NCBI RefSeq assembly: GCF_039710355.1
Contig: NZ_JBDKWZ010000002.1
Span: 62,001 to 126,000 of the forward strand
Source: Rapidithrix thailandica
GTDB taxonomy: Bacteria > Bacteroidota > Bacteroidia > Cytophagales > Flammeovirgaceae
Direction: 5' to 3'
DNA length: 64,000 nucleotides
Shown here: in pieces, positions 43,684-52,541 of the stretch
How the letters are laid out: the number at the start of each line of letters is the position of its first letter
How positions within the stretch are numbered: the stretch's first letter is position 1
The notes under the pieces: model-generated
What the model was told of the DNA's origin: nothing
The model's input: the letters and a program-made list of their open reading frames with translations, nothing else
Database searches by the model: none
Made by a program: the position numbers and the translations under genes

Positions 43684-43713
43684 AAAAAAGACAGCTTTTA
43701 TGAGCTGTCTTTT
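43684..43713 (-). terminator. Terminator of the Gfo/Idh/MocA gene
   Basis: AAAAGACAGCT (43686-43696) and AGCTGTCTTTT (43703-43713) form an 11-bp perfect stem. On the minus strand a run of seven T follows. It lies 23 nt after the oxidoreductase stop. Confidence 0.93.
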
Positions 43714-43735
43714 ATCAGGTATACTTTTTAGGAGG

Positions 43736-45064
43736 TTATAATACTTTGGTAACCCCAGGTGTAGGGATGGGGTAAAAGCCATTTTCATCCGGCACTACGG
43801 GTGGAGTAGCATCCCAGGCGAATTTTTCCGGCATAATACTCAGCTCGGATTTCAAGGCTTCTTCCATATCAATGATCTGCCCGGAGTAAGTAGCCATACG
43901 ACCCAAAATCGTAGTCATGGTACTCATGGCTCCGTTTTCCGCATCGGCATATTTATAGTCTCCGTTGGCTACCGCTGCAAACAACTCATCGTGTTCTTGT
44001 TGGTAGGGGTTCGGGTCATTTTTGCCACGATGGCTCCAAATTTTATTCCCTTGAAGGTCGGTAATCATGGTGCGGCCTTGGGTGGTAGCCCGTCCTTTGG
44101 TGCCATGCAGAAATTCGGAAACGCGGTTCATACAACCTTTCTGATGGCGGCATTGGCTAGACAATACAGTGCCGTCCGCATATTCGAATTCCACGAAATG
44201 GTGATCAAAGATTTCTCCGAATTTTTTATCGGTCCGTACTTCGCGGCCTCCCATTCCTTGAGCTCTTACCGGGTAGGCATTTTTTGCCCAGTTCACCACG
44301 TCAATATTGTGAATATGTTGTTCTGCGATATGGTCTCCGCACAACCAGTTGAAATAATACCAGTTACGCATTTGGTATTCCATCTCGGTTTGGCCTTCTT
44401 CGCGCTCTTTCACCCATACCCCGGCACTGTTCCAGTAGGCTTGAGCCGCTACAATATCCCCGATGGCCCCATCGTGGATTCGCTTCATTAGTTCCCGGTA
44501 GCTGGTTTGGTAGTGACGCTGCAAGCCGACAATGACGTTGAGTTTTTTCTCTTTGGCTTTTTTGGCGGCTGCTAATATTTTGCGAACTCCCGTGGCATCG
44601 GTGGCTACCGGCTTTTCCATAAATACATGTTTGCCTTTTTCGATAGCGTATTCAAAATGGATGGGGCGAAAGCCCGGAGGGGTGGCCAAAATCACAACAT
44701 CAGCCTGGTCGATCGCTTTTTTATACGCATCAAAACCCACATATTTATTTCCTCCTTTTACTTTGATTTTGGACTTGTCAACGTCTTCTTGGTTGCCAAT
44801 GTGCTTGAGGGAATTGTCCAGGCGGTCTTTAAAAGCATCGGCCATAGCGACCAGCTTTACATTTTGTTTGGTTTTGAGGGCTTGTACGGTAGCTCCGGTA
44901 CCGCGACCACCGCAACCTACCAAGGCGATTTTGATGGTATCGTCAACGGCTCCGGCATAGCCTGTTTGAAAGGCCAGGGGGCTCAAGAGCATTCCGCCTG
45001 CTGCAGCGGCAGACCCTTTTACAAAATTTCTTCGTGTGGCATTAAATTTTCCGCTTCTGTTCAT
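43736..45064 (-). CDS. Tat-exported Gfo/Idh/MocA-family oxidoreductase
   Basis: A 442-residue protein. The N-terminus carries a Tat signal, with TRRNFVKGSAAAAGGMLLSP (twin Arg at 11-12), so it is folded with its cofactor before export. The Rossmann domain has IKIALVGCGGRGTGA (G-x-G-x-x-G type) and HVFMEKPVATDATG, the EKP motif with the catalytic Lys. The C-terminal substrate domain contains DHIAEQHIHNIDVVNWA and HHFVEFEYADGTVLSSQCRH. Exported members act on sugars or glycans, as in sugar-oxidising or glycosidase-like enzymes of Bacteroidota and Planctomycetes. The substrate is unknown. It is downstream of the SUMF1-fold and YceI genes on the same strand. Confidence 0.9.
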   Translation of the reverse strand: MNRSGKFNATRRNFVKGSAAAAGGMLLSPLAFQTGYAGAVDDTIKIALVGCGGRGTGATVQALKTKQNVKLVAMADAFKDRLDNSLKHIGNQEDVDKSKIKVKGGNKYVGFDAYKKAIDQADVVILATPPGFRPIHFEYAIEKGKHVFMEKPVATDATGVRKILAAAKKAKEKKLNVIVGLQRHYQTSYRELMKRIHDGAIGDIVAAQAYWNSAGVWVKEREEGQTEMEYQMRNWYYFNWLCGDHIAEQHIHNIDVVNWAKNAYPVRAQGMGGREVRTDKKFGEIFDHHFVEFEYADGTVLSSQCRHQKGCMNRVSEFLHGTKGRATTQGRTMITDLQGNKIWSHRGKNDPNPYQQEHDELFAAVANGDYKYADAENGAMSTMTTILGRMATYSGQIIDMEEALKSELSIMPEKFAWDATPPVVPDENGFYPIPTPGVTKVL

Positions 45065-45180
45065 ATTTACTTTTAGCTAGAGATTAGAAAGTTATGTATA
45101 CTTGATTTTCAAGGGGTGTTTTCCCTTAGTAAAGGGAGTATTTTGAGTTTTGTACTCAACTTATTTCAAAATAAATAAAA

Positions 45181-45228
45181 AAAGAGAACGGGATACGGAG
45201 GATCATACCAACCGTTCCCATTCTCTTT
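45181..45228 (-). terminator. Terminator of the SUMF1-fold gene
   Basis: AAAGAGAACGGGA (45181-45193) pairs with TCCCATTCTCTTT (45216-45228) with one mismatch. On the minus strand it is followed by a T-rich stretch. It lies 12 nt after the stop. Confidence 0.75.
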
Positions 45229-45240
45229 CTCATCGTATTG

Positions 45241-46248
45241 TTATTCATCTAATACACTTGACCAGAATTTGGCAATCTCTTCTTTGCTCATGTCTTTGGC
45301 GGGACGAATGATGCGAAAGCCAACAAACGGAGAGTCGGTGTTCCACCAGAAACTTTTAGGGATTTGCGGATCTCTTCTTTTCCAACTCATGCTGGACTCG
45401 GTGCGTTTTGCACTTCTCAAATCTTCCGGATCGTCATAATACGAACCGCCTTTTACCGTACGGGGGTGAAGGCTGGTAGGCAAGCGCCAGGGGTTTTCGT
45501 TTATTTCTTTCTTTAAGTTTGCGTAAAACTCAGCATCGTATTGATCCAGCGTCCACTCTGCTACATTGCCATGCATATCATACAGCCCCCAAGCATTAGG
45601 TTTCTTCTGTGCTACTTTTTGATAGGCATCGTCAGCGTTATCATAGTACCAAGCATATTCTTCTAATTGCTCCGGGTCGTCTCCGTAAGAGTACGCTGTA
45701 TTACTTCCCGCGCGACAGGCATATTCCCACTCGGCTTCGGTAGGTAAGCGGTAAAATTTACCCGTGCGATTCGACAGCCATTTACAAAAAGAAAGAGCCG
45801 CATATTGGGTCATACTGGCAGCCGGATACCCGTATTTTCCCATGCCAAAAGTCGGATCTTCGTATGGAGGACTGGGGCGGGTAATAGGATCACCGCTTTC
45901 GGAAACATAGGTTTCGCCATTTGACATCAAGTCTTTGGTTTTATCTCTGAAAATCTCATACATTTCAAAAGGAACCTCTACTTCCAGCATCCAGAAGGGC
46001 TCGAGTTTTACTTTTTTCTGCGGGCCTTCGTCCTCTTTCCGGTTAGCCTCTGCCTCCGGGCTACCGATCATAAATTCCCCACCGGGAATGGGCACCATTT
46101 TAAAACTGATTCCAGTACCGGGGATGGAGTCTACATACGTTTCAAAAGCAGAGGATTCGTCAAATGCCTCCTGTGCATTGGCAAACGGCATACTTAATGC
46201 CCATGCACCGATGAAGGCACCTGCTAATTTCATTCTTCTCAAATTCAT
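45241..46248 (-). CDS. SUMF1-fold protein without the formylglycine-generating Cys
   Basis: A 335-residue protein with signal peptide (MNLRRMKLAGAFIGAWALSM, cleaved about residue 25). The formylglycine-generating-enzyme-like fold is clear: MVPIPGGEFMIGSPEAEANR, LPTEAEWEYACRAGSNTAYS, WGLYDMHGNVAEWTLDQYD, GGSYYDDPEDLRSAKRTESS and PFVGFRIIRP. True FGEs have two catalytic Cys just before the final GFR block; here that segment has no Cys, so sulfatase activation is excluded. Similar inactive members are structural or carbohydrate-binding, for example GldJ/GldK in gliding motility. It precedes the exported oxidoreductase by about 180 nt and follows YceI by 69 nt. Role unknown. Confidence 0.87.
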   Translation of the reverse strand: MNLRRMKLAGAFIGAWALSMPFANAQEAFDESSAFETYVDSIPGTGISFKMVPIPGGEFMIGSPEAEANRKEDEGPQKKVKLEPFWMLEVEVPFEMYEIFRDKTKDLMSNGETYVSESGDPITRPSPPYEDPTFGMGKYGYPAASMTQYAALSFCKWLSNRTGKFYRLPTEAEWEYACRAGSNTAYSYGDDPEQLEEYAWYYDNADDAYQKVAQKKPNAWGLYDMHGNVAEWTLDQYDAEFYANLKKEINENPWRLPTSLHPRTVKGGSYYDDPEDLRSAKRTESSMSWKRRDPQIPKSFWWNTDSPFVGFRIIRPAKDMSKEEIAKFWSSVLDE

Positions 46249-46317
46249 TCGCTTGTTACTTTACTTAGATAATGATTGAACTTAAATTTTTACTGACAAG
46301 ATGGGTGTTGGGGTTTC

Positions 46318-46950
46318 TTATTGAGGTGCCACTATCAAATCAAAGTTGACCGTTATTTCCTCACCGGTAACGATCTGGCCAAACATGGCAGAAGGTGTTT
46401 CCATCTTGTAATCCGTCATATTGAGTTTCTTACTGGCGGTGAACTGATATTTGTTACCGGCTATTTTTTTTCCTTTCAGTTCAATTTCGATGGGATGCGT
46501 GACACCGGCCATACTCAGATTTCCTTTGCTGACCAGCGTGAACGAACCGGAAGCCTCGTCTGCTTGCGAGATAGCCGCAGCCCCGGTTTGTTGGTACGTG
46601 ATATGAGGGTTTTCGCTCTCTTTAAAGGCTTCGTAAATTTTATTGTTCATTGTGGAATTTCTTCCTTCAATGCTTTTTACAATCAACGTAAGCGTAGCGG
46701 CCTCCACAGATTCGCCTGTTTTAGGTCCTTTCTTTGCAAATTTTTTGGATAGTGTTAATTGTCCCTCAGCTTTATTCACTTTGGCTGTCCAGTCGTGAAT
46801 GGTAGAGGTTCCGTCAATAGATACTTTACTTTCCGGTGCGACTTTAAAGGTGGTTTGGGAGAAGGCGTTGAATTGGACTCCCATAAGCATAGCAAGAATT
46901 ACTAAGGATTTTAGAGCATCCTTTGTACAAAACTTCACTTTCATTTTCAT
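46318..46950 (-). CDS. YceI-family periplasmic protein
   Basis: A 210-residue protein with a signal peptide ending about residue 31 (VQFNAFSQ). The YceI lipocalin-like barrel covers the rest: TFKVAPESKVSIDGTSTIHD, VKSIEGRNSTMNNKIYEAFK, GNLSMAGVTHPIEIELKGKK and LNMTDYKMETPSAMFGQIVTGEEITVNFDL-like strands at the end. Family members bind isoprenoids or other amphiphiles in the periplasm, or act in stress tolerance. It is the first gene of a minus-strand run with the SUMF1-fold protein and the Gfo/Idh/MocA oxidoreductase. The ligand is unknown. Confidence 0.92.
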   Translation of the reverse strand: MKMKVKFCTKDALKSLVILAMLMGVQFNAFSQTTFKVAPESKVSIDGTSTIHDWTAKVNKAEGQLTLSKKFAKKGPKTGESVEAATLTLIVKSIEGRNSTMNNKIYEAFKESENPHITYQQTGAAAISQADEASGSFTLVSKGNLSMAGVTHPIEIELKGKKIAGNKYQFTASKKLNMTDYKMETPSAMFGQIVTGEEITVNFDLIVAPQ

Positions 46951-47512
46951 TCGTTTTTAATGGATGTTTTTTAAATGGCGTATAAAAATATTCAATAATC
47001 TTCTTTTCCCATGAACCTTTTAGAAATATTTAATTGGGCATTTGGGATTTTGTTGGGGGCATTGCCTTGTTTTATGTAAGTAAAGGGGGCGGCAAAACTT
47101 TTGTACTCATCTGTATGGAAAAGAAGTAAAATAAAAAGGAGAATCAATGTAAATATGCTTGATTTTGAATATTTTGTAATAGTGATAAACCGGCGAATAG
47201 TCAGGGAGAAAAGGATTGATGTATTGAATGTTAAGAAGGGATAAAAAGCGAGGGTTTTGTTAAGAGGATTTCCTCAAACTTGAAAATTTATACTGAAAAA
47301 GTGCTGTGGAATAAGGCAAAAGAAATTAGATTTGTGCCAATTTTGTTAAAAATAAGATGAAAATAACTCAGATTTTGTTGATTATCAAGTAATTGTGAAA
47401 ATCTGAAATTTCATGCTAATAATCGCAATATTACCAAAGCGGTATCCGGATGAATGTGGAAAAGGGTATCAGCAATCTGTTGTTGGATTAAATAACTAAT
47501 TTAAAGTAACCA
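46951..47512. other. Divergent intergenic region between YceI and fabH genes
   Basis: The 562-bp gap is AT-rich. The only supported signal is a TAGATTTG -7-like element on the plus strand at 47327-47334, about 180 nt before fabH, without a matching -33 box. A 22-codon frame near 47010 has no recognisable product. No RNA gene, hairpin or repeat is recognised, but the long leader before fabH could hold a structured RNA. Confidence 0.4.
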
Positions 47513-48502
47513 ATGAGACAAATCAATGCTGCTATCACTGCAGTAGCGGGGTATGTGCCCGAAGATGTACTTTCAAATGCAGATTTGGAAAAACTGGTAG
47601 ATACCAATGATGAGTGGATAACAAGCCGGACGGGGATCAAAGAGCGGAGGATCTTAAAAGGGGAGGGCCAAGGAACATCTGTGATGGCTAGTGCAGCGGT
47701 ACAGCAGTTGTGTGAGAAAAGGGGAATCGCTCCGGATACAATTGACTTGATTATTTGTGCTACGGCCACTCCGGATATGGCTTATGTGTCTACTGCGAAT
47801 ATCGTTTGTGAAGAAGTAGGAGCGGGCAATGCCATGAGCTTTGATATGGCTGCAGCTTGTTCCGGATTTATATATGCCTTGGAAACCGGTGCGAACTTTG
47901 TCCGTTCGGGCAATTATAAAAAAGTGGTCATCATCGGGGCGGATAAAAACTCGTCGGTCATTAATTACCAAGACCGGACAACGTGTATCTTGTTTGGCGA
48001 TGGAGCAGCAGCTGTATTGTTAGAACCCACCGAAGAACCTTTCGGCATCGTGGATGCCCTTTTAAAAACCGATGGAAAAGGCAAAAACCTGTTGAGAGTA
48101 AAAGCCGGAGGCTCTGCTTATCCTTTGAATCACTCCAACTTAGAACAAGGCGAACAGTATTTCTACCAGGATGGCCGGGCCGTATACAAACATGCGGTCA
48201 CCAATATGTCGGAAGTAGCCAAAGAAATTATGGAGCGCAATCAGCTAAGTGGGGATGATATTACGTATTTGGTGCCTCATCAAGCAAACTTGAGAATTAT
48301 AGAGGCTACGGCAAACCGGGTAGAAGTACCTATGGAACGGGTCACGGTCAATATTCAAAAATATGGCAATACCACTGGGGCTACCATTCCGCTTTGCCTG
48401 TGGGAGTGGGAAGACAAATTGAAAAAAGGAGATAACTTGGTACTTTGTGCCTTTGGCGGAGGATTTACCTGGGGGGCCATGTATCTTAAATGGGCGTATT
48501 AA
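47513..48502 (+). CDS. fabH: 3-oxoacyl-ACP synthase III (FabH/KAS III)
   Basis: A 329-residue enzyme that starts fatty acid synthesis by condensing acetyl-CoA (or branched acyl-CoA) with malonyl-ACP. The catalytic triad is visible: C116 in MAAACSGFIYALE, H256 in VPHQANLRII, and N286 in KYGNTTGATIPL. The substrate-entry WITSRTGIKERR motif at about 35-46 is canonical. Length is normal. It is a single gene with a strong terminator 40 nt after the stop, not within a fab cluster. Many Bacteroidota carry more than one FabH, so this copy could serve either primary or specialised lipid synthesis. Family call secure. Confidence 0.93.
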   Translation: MRQINAAITAVAGYVPEDVLSNADLEKLVDTNDEWITSRTGIKERRILKGEGQGTSVMASAAVQQLCEKRGIAPDTIDLIICATATPDMAYVSTANIVCEEVGAGNAMSFDMAAACSGFIYALETGANFVRSGNYKKVVIIGADKNSSVINYQDRTTCILFGDGAAAVLLEPTEEPFGIVDALLKTDGKGKNLLRVKAGGSAYPLNHSNLEQGEQYFYQDGRAVYKHAVTNMSEVAKEIMERNQLSGDDITYLVPHQANLRIIEATANRVEVPMERVTVNIQKYGNTTGATIPLCLWEWEDKLKKGDNLVLCAFGGGFTWGAMYLKWAY

Positions 48503-48540
48503 TCGAGGTTGATCACAAAGTATATGTCTTTAAAAAGGTA

Positions 48541-48578
48541 AAAAATGGGAAGGGCTTTTACAGGTTCTTCCCATTTTT
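48541..48578 (+). terminator. Terminator of fabH
   Basis: AAAAATGGGAAG (48541-48552) pairs with CTTCCCATTTTT (48567-48578) around a 14-nt loop, followed by T and A. The remaining 230 nt up to dnaX show no gene. Confidence 0.9.
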
Positions 48579-48808
48579 TATCCGTACTCCTTGAGCTTCA
48601 GGAGGGTATTTTGCCGACTTTTCAGGAAAGTCGATTTCAGAGGCCGGAAACCAAGGCCCGGGAGAAAAAAATTATTTGTATTCCAGGATCTATCCCCTAA
48701 CTTTGAAAGCTGATTTCGGTGGGGATGTGTAGTGAAAAATAAAAGATCAGAGGAAATCAATACGCCTTGATATTAGTATAAACACCAGATGAACGGCTAA
48801 GCTGCTAT

Positions 48809-50430
48809 ATGGATAATTTCGTTGTATCGGCCCGGAAATACCGCCCTTCCTCCTTTGGGACGGTGATCGGCCAGGAACATATTACGACTACTTTACAAAA
48901 TGCGATTGCGAATAATCAGCTTGCTCAGGCCCTGTTATTCTGTGGGCCTAGAGGGGTAGGGAAAACTACTTGTGCCCGGATATTGGCAAAGGTGATTAAT
49001 GAAACCGCTTCAAAGGAAAATGAAGGAACCGTGTTAGAACAAAACACCTCCTTTAATGTCTATGAATTGGATGCCGCTTCCAACAACTCTGTGGAAGATA
49101 TTCGAAACCTGGTCGATCAGGTGCGTTACCCACCTCAGCGAGGAAAATTCAAAGTCTATATCATTGATGAGGTGCATATGTTGTCCAATGCGGCTTTCAA
49201 TGCCTTTTTGAAGACCTTGGAAGAACCACCCAGCTATGTGATCTTTATCCTGGCGACTACCGAGAAACATAAAATCATCCCTACGATACTTTCCCGTTGC
49301 CAGATCTTTGACTTTAACCGTATCCAGATTACGGATATCGTACAACAGCTCAGTCAGATCTGTGAGCAAGAAAATATTTCCTTTGAAGAAGAGGCTTTGC
49401 ACCTGATTGCCCAAAAAGCAGACGGGGCTATGCGTGATGCACTTTCTTTGTTTGATATGATCGTGACCTTCTCACCTAACCGTTCGGTGGATTATCAAAC
49501 AACGATTAAGAATTTGCATATTCTTGATTATGATTATTATTTCAAAGCGACAGAGTATCTGAGACTAGAAGATACGGCCAATGTCTTATTGCTGTTTGAC
49601 GAGATTCTGAAAAAAGGATTTGATGCACATAACTTTATTGTAGGCTTGTGCGAGCACTTCAGAAATCTACTGGTGTGTAAGGATGCACAAACCGCCAATT
49701 TGTTGGAAGTGTCGGAAAGTGTAAAAGCCAAGTACGTTGAGCAAGCCCAACAAGCCGAAGTCTCCTTTTTGATGACAGCATTGAATATCGGCAATCAATG
49801 TGATTTGAATTATAAAAGCAGTAAAAACCAACGACTGCATACGGAGATCGCTTTGTTGAAGATGTGCTATGTCAACAGTGCAATCGCCCTGGCCAAAGTG
49901 GACCAGGAAAAAAAAAAGACCGGGTAGATCCTAAATCAACTCCAAATCCGCAACAAGCCTCCGTACAAGAAGCTTTCCGCAAAAAATTACAGGGAAAACT
50001 CAAGCCCACACATGCCATCAGTACGAATACAGAGCATGCCCGTCAACGTATCCAACAAGCGGAACAAGTTCAGAAAGAGAACCAGGCTTTAACCCCCAAA
50101 GAAAAAAGAAAAACCCCCTTTGATCTGGAAGCGTTACAGGCCGCCTGGAAAAGATACTATACCGAAAACCAAAGTAACCTGAATACGATCCAAGGGATGG
50201 TCTTTCAGGAAGGTTCTTTACAAGTACAATCCTTGAAAGCGGAAGTTGCCAGCTTTTTAAGGAATTGTCTGGCCAATGATTACATCACAATCCACTCTGA
50301 AATCAAGGAAACCGAGACCAAAAAAGAAAGAAGGCTCTATACTCAGCATGAAAAGTTCAATTACCTGGCTGAGAAATACCCTATTTTAGTGGACTTAAGG
50401 AATAAGTTGGGCTTAGACCTGGATGGGTAG
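48809..50430 (+). CDS. dnaX: DNA polymerase III subunits gamma and tau; tau needs a -1 slip
   Basis: Frame 0 runs from ATG 48809 to TAG 49925-49927 and gives a 372-residue gamma-like product. It has the clamp-loader ATPase with Walker A CGPRGVGKTT (45-54), Walker B DEVHML, sensor ATTEKHK and the collar domain, but no zinc-binding Cys cluster. The remaining sequence continues in the -1 frame, KKKDRVDPKSTPNPQQ to LDLDG at 50430, including the tau-specific C-terminal domain (DLEALQAAWKRYYTENQ). A run of ten A at 49908-49917 with A-AAA-AAG in correct phase sits exactly at the join. One -1 slip gives 540 residues. It acts as polymerase III clamp-loader core. A homopolymer sequencing error is the alternative. 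Confidence 0.88.
49908..49918 (+). other. dnaX slippery site (ten A then G)
   Basis: AAAAAAAAAAG. In zero frame it reads GAA-AAA-AAA-AAG, containing the heptamer A-AAA-AAG used in E. coli dnaX. Three codons later frame 0 ends at TAG. I see no strong hairpin just downstream, so transcriptional slippage, as in Thermus dnaX, is as likely as ribosomal frameshifting. Confidence 0.75.
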
Positions 50431-50649
50431 ATTTGGATAGAATCTTGCTTGTAAAAGCAAAAAGGAAATGAGGTGACTTTATTGGAAAAAGTAAATTTTT
50501 TTAGCTTAAAATTAAAATAGATTTTTGCTTTTAAAGGCTACCTTAGAGAAATGCCAGGCCATGCTTGAAGTGTAGCAATTTTTTTATGTTCAAAAGGTTA
50601 AAAAGCTAAGAATATTACCGGAAATCAAATTTTTTTAAATTGTATTATC

Positions 50650-51501
50650 ATGTTTAGAATTACGAAAATCTTTACAATCCTATTTACGTATTGCCTTGTG
50701 GCAATCGTAGCTTTTGATTCGGTGGCGCAAAATGCGAAGGCTGATGAGCAAAAGCTTAAGAAAATTACACAGGAGTATGCAAAAGCCTATGCAAATATTA
50801 CTAAGTCCAAAGACAAAAGTTCTGTCTTAAAATTTTTAGCCCCTAATTTTCAATCTACTTCCATCCTTTCCAAAGTAAGCGGTCAGGTGAAAGTGATCTC
50901 GCAAGGATACGAGGAATTCAGCAGCTACCTGGAGCATGTGATGCGTGAAGACGATTTGGTGGTGAAATATGATGTGAAGGAAATTTTACACAATGCCATC
51001 AAAGGAAATACGGGTGTGGTAGTGTATGTAGTGGATTATGAATTTCAAAAAGAAGGAACTACTTGGTCGAAAGGCTCTGAAACGGTGACGTTAACCTTTC
51101 AAAAGAACGGAAATGATTGGAAAATTATTCATTTTAGCTTTGTGGGGATGGAAGATGAAAAAAACAAAGGAGCTTGTTTGTGTGAGTTGTTTGTGGCCAA
51201 CACCGGAGATTATGTAGCGAAAACGACCGTGCCAACCGGAAAAAATTACCAAACAATTTTGAGCAACTTTGTTTTCAGTACCAAAGGCGAATATACCTCG
51301 GTTAAGATTGACGGAAAATACTTTAAGTGGAAAAATACCGGTGAGGTATTATGGGAAAACGCTCCTTCTAGCTCAGAAGACGGAGCCGTAAAAGACAAAC
51401 AAGTGGGAGTGGCTTCCAACAAAGACGAAGTCGTGATCGTGATCGTGAAAAATGTATTGTACGAAGAAAACTGCGCTTCTTTTAAAGTGAAAAAAAACTA
51501 A
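50650..51501 (+). CDS. Secreted NTF2-like (SnoaL/DUF4440-type) protein
   Basis: A 283-residue protein with a signal peptide (FTILFTYCLVAIVAFDSVAQ, cleaved about residue 26). Residues 30-170 resemble an NTF2/SnoaL fold: ITQEYAKAYANITKSKDKSS, VLKFLAPNFQSTSILSKVSG and GSETVTLTFQKNGNDWKIIH, the latter the terminal strand of that fold. Residues 172-283 are a second beta-rich region with three Cys (ACLCELF, ENCASF). There are no catalytic residues that point to an enzyme. It is a single gene between dnaX and a convergent uspA. Function unknown. Confidence 0.75.
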   Translation: MFRITKIFTILFTYCLVAIVAFDSVAQNAKADEQKLKKITQEYAKAYANITKSKDKSSVLKFLAPNFQSTSILSKVSGQVKVISQGYEEFSSYLEHVMREDDLVVKYDVKEILHNAIKGNTGVVVYVVDYEFQKEGTTWSKGSETVTLTFQKNGNDWKIIHFSFVGMEDEKNKGACLCELFVANTGDYVAKTTVPTGKNYQTILSNFVFSTKGEYTSVKIDGKYFKWKNTGEVLWENAPSSSEDGAVKDKQVGVASNKDEVVIVIVKNVLYEENCASFKVKKN

Positions 51502-51542
51502 GGTAAACATACATTGAGAGCAATAGCTCTCAGGAGTCATTC

Positions 51543-51578
51543 AAAGACCGCCCGGCAAATTATTGTCAGGCGGTCTTT
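51543..51578. terminator. Bidirectional terminator
   Basis: AAAGACCGCC (51543-51552) pairs perfectly with GGCGGTCTTT (51569-51578). It separates the convergent NTF2-like and universal-stress genes; the loop can extend pairing by CC/GG and CAA/TTG. Confidence 0.88.
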
Positions 51579-51584
51579 ATCGTT

Positions 51585-52445
51585 TTAATCTGCCAGGCGC
51601 TTTAAGTTGAAAGTTAAAACAGGGCGCAGCGAATGGTTGACCAAATCTTCGGTAAGATTCCCTTTCAGGATACGGTGTATCCGTTGGGTGTTATTGGTAA
51701 ATGTAATGATTAAGTCGGCATCAATGTCGTCCGCGTAATTCAGAATCCCAAACCTTTCCCTTCGATCGTTGTAAAGCACCAACTCGGCCTTTTCCAAACC
51801 GTATTTCCGAACGAACTCTTTTGATTTGATTTGTATCTCCCGGCTACTAAGAAAATGTGTTGGGGTATTGACATAAAGGATGTATAACTGGGCTTCCAAC
51901 AAGTGCCGGAAATCTTTGATCCACTTGATTACTTTACTTAAGTCTTGTTGAAAATTGGTGGTTAACAGGAGCTTTTTCAAACGGTAGTGCTGCATTTCCT
52001 GGTTAATGGCCATGATGGGAAATTTGGAGAACTCCGTTAATAATTCCCGTTGGGTACTTTCAAATAATTCATCGTATTTCCGGATGGTTTTCCCTCCCAG
52101 AATCAGCAAATCATAATCATGTTGCACCAAAAAAGAAACCAGTTTGGAAGGGTCATTGTGCATTTCCACCTTGAGCTCAATGTCTACCGGGTATTGGCTG
52201 ACCAGCTCTCTTTGTTGTATCAACCTAGCAAAAGCCGTTTGATACACTTGGTCGACAAAGGCTTGAGCAGCCGGTACTGTACTGATGTACCGGCCGCGAT
52301 GATCCTGTTTGAGGGAAAGGGCGATTTCCACAATGTATAACAGTTCGATTTTTGCCTTTGACCGCATGGCAATGGTGCAAGCCATCTCCAGCGCACATAG
52401 TGATTTTGGGGAAAAGTCTGTGGGGATCAGGATTTTGTTAAGCAT
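51585..52445 (-). CDS. Universal stress protein, tandem UspA domains
   Basis: A 286-residue cytoplasmic protein. Domain 1 (1-150) opens with NKILIPTDFSPKSLCALEMA and has YDLLILGGKTIRKYDE, corresponding to the fold's ATP loop, although the G-x2-G-x9-G(S/T) pattern is not complete. Domain 2 (about 155-280) opens KKLLLTTNFQQDLSKVIKWI and ends DADLIITFTNNTQRIHRI and NHSLRPVLTF. Double-domain UspA of this size are frequent in Bacteroidota. A palindrome (52469-52500) lies 24 nt upstream of its start. Likely a stress or starvation protein; nucleotide binding cannot be judged with confidence. Confidence 0.88.
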   Translation of the reverse strand: MLNKILIPTDFSPKSLCALEMACTIAMRSKAKIELLYIVEIALSLKQDHRGRYISTVPAAQAFVDQVYQTAFARLIQQRELVSQYPVDIELKVEMHNDPSKLVSFLVQHDYDLLILGGKTIRKYDELFESTQRELLTEFSKFPIMAINQEMQHYRLKKLLLTTNFQQDLSKVIKWIKDFRHLLEAQLYILYVNTPTHFLSSREIQIKSKEFVRKYGLEKAELVLYNDRRERFGILNYADDIDADLIITFTNNTQRIHRILKGNLTEDLVNHSLRPVLTFNLKRLAD

Positions 52446-52468
52446 GGTTTATGGCGTTAGTATGAGTG

Positions 52469-52500
52469 ATATCCTGTTAACTAACTAGGTAACAGGATAT
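52469..52500 (-). promoter_or_regulatory. Perfect palindrome upstream of the universal stress gene
   Basis: ATATCCTGTTA (52469-52479) and TAACAGGATAT (52490-52500) form an 11-bp perfect inverted repeat with a 10-nt spacer, 24 to 55 nt before the uspA start and 41 nt after the moeA stop. No U tract follows, so an operator or 5' UTR hairpin is more likely than a terminator. Confidence 0.5.
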
Positions 52501-52541
52501 ACAGTCAATTAGTTAGAAGAGCCAAAAACGTATACTCGATG

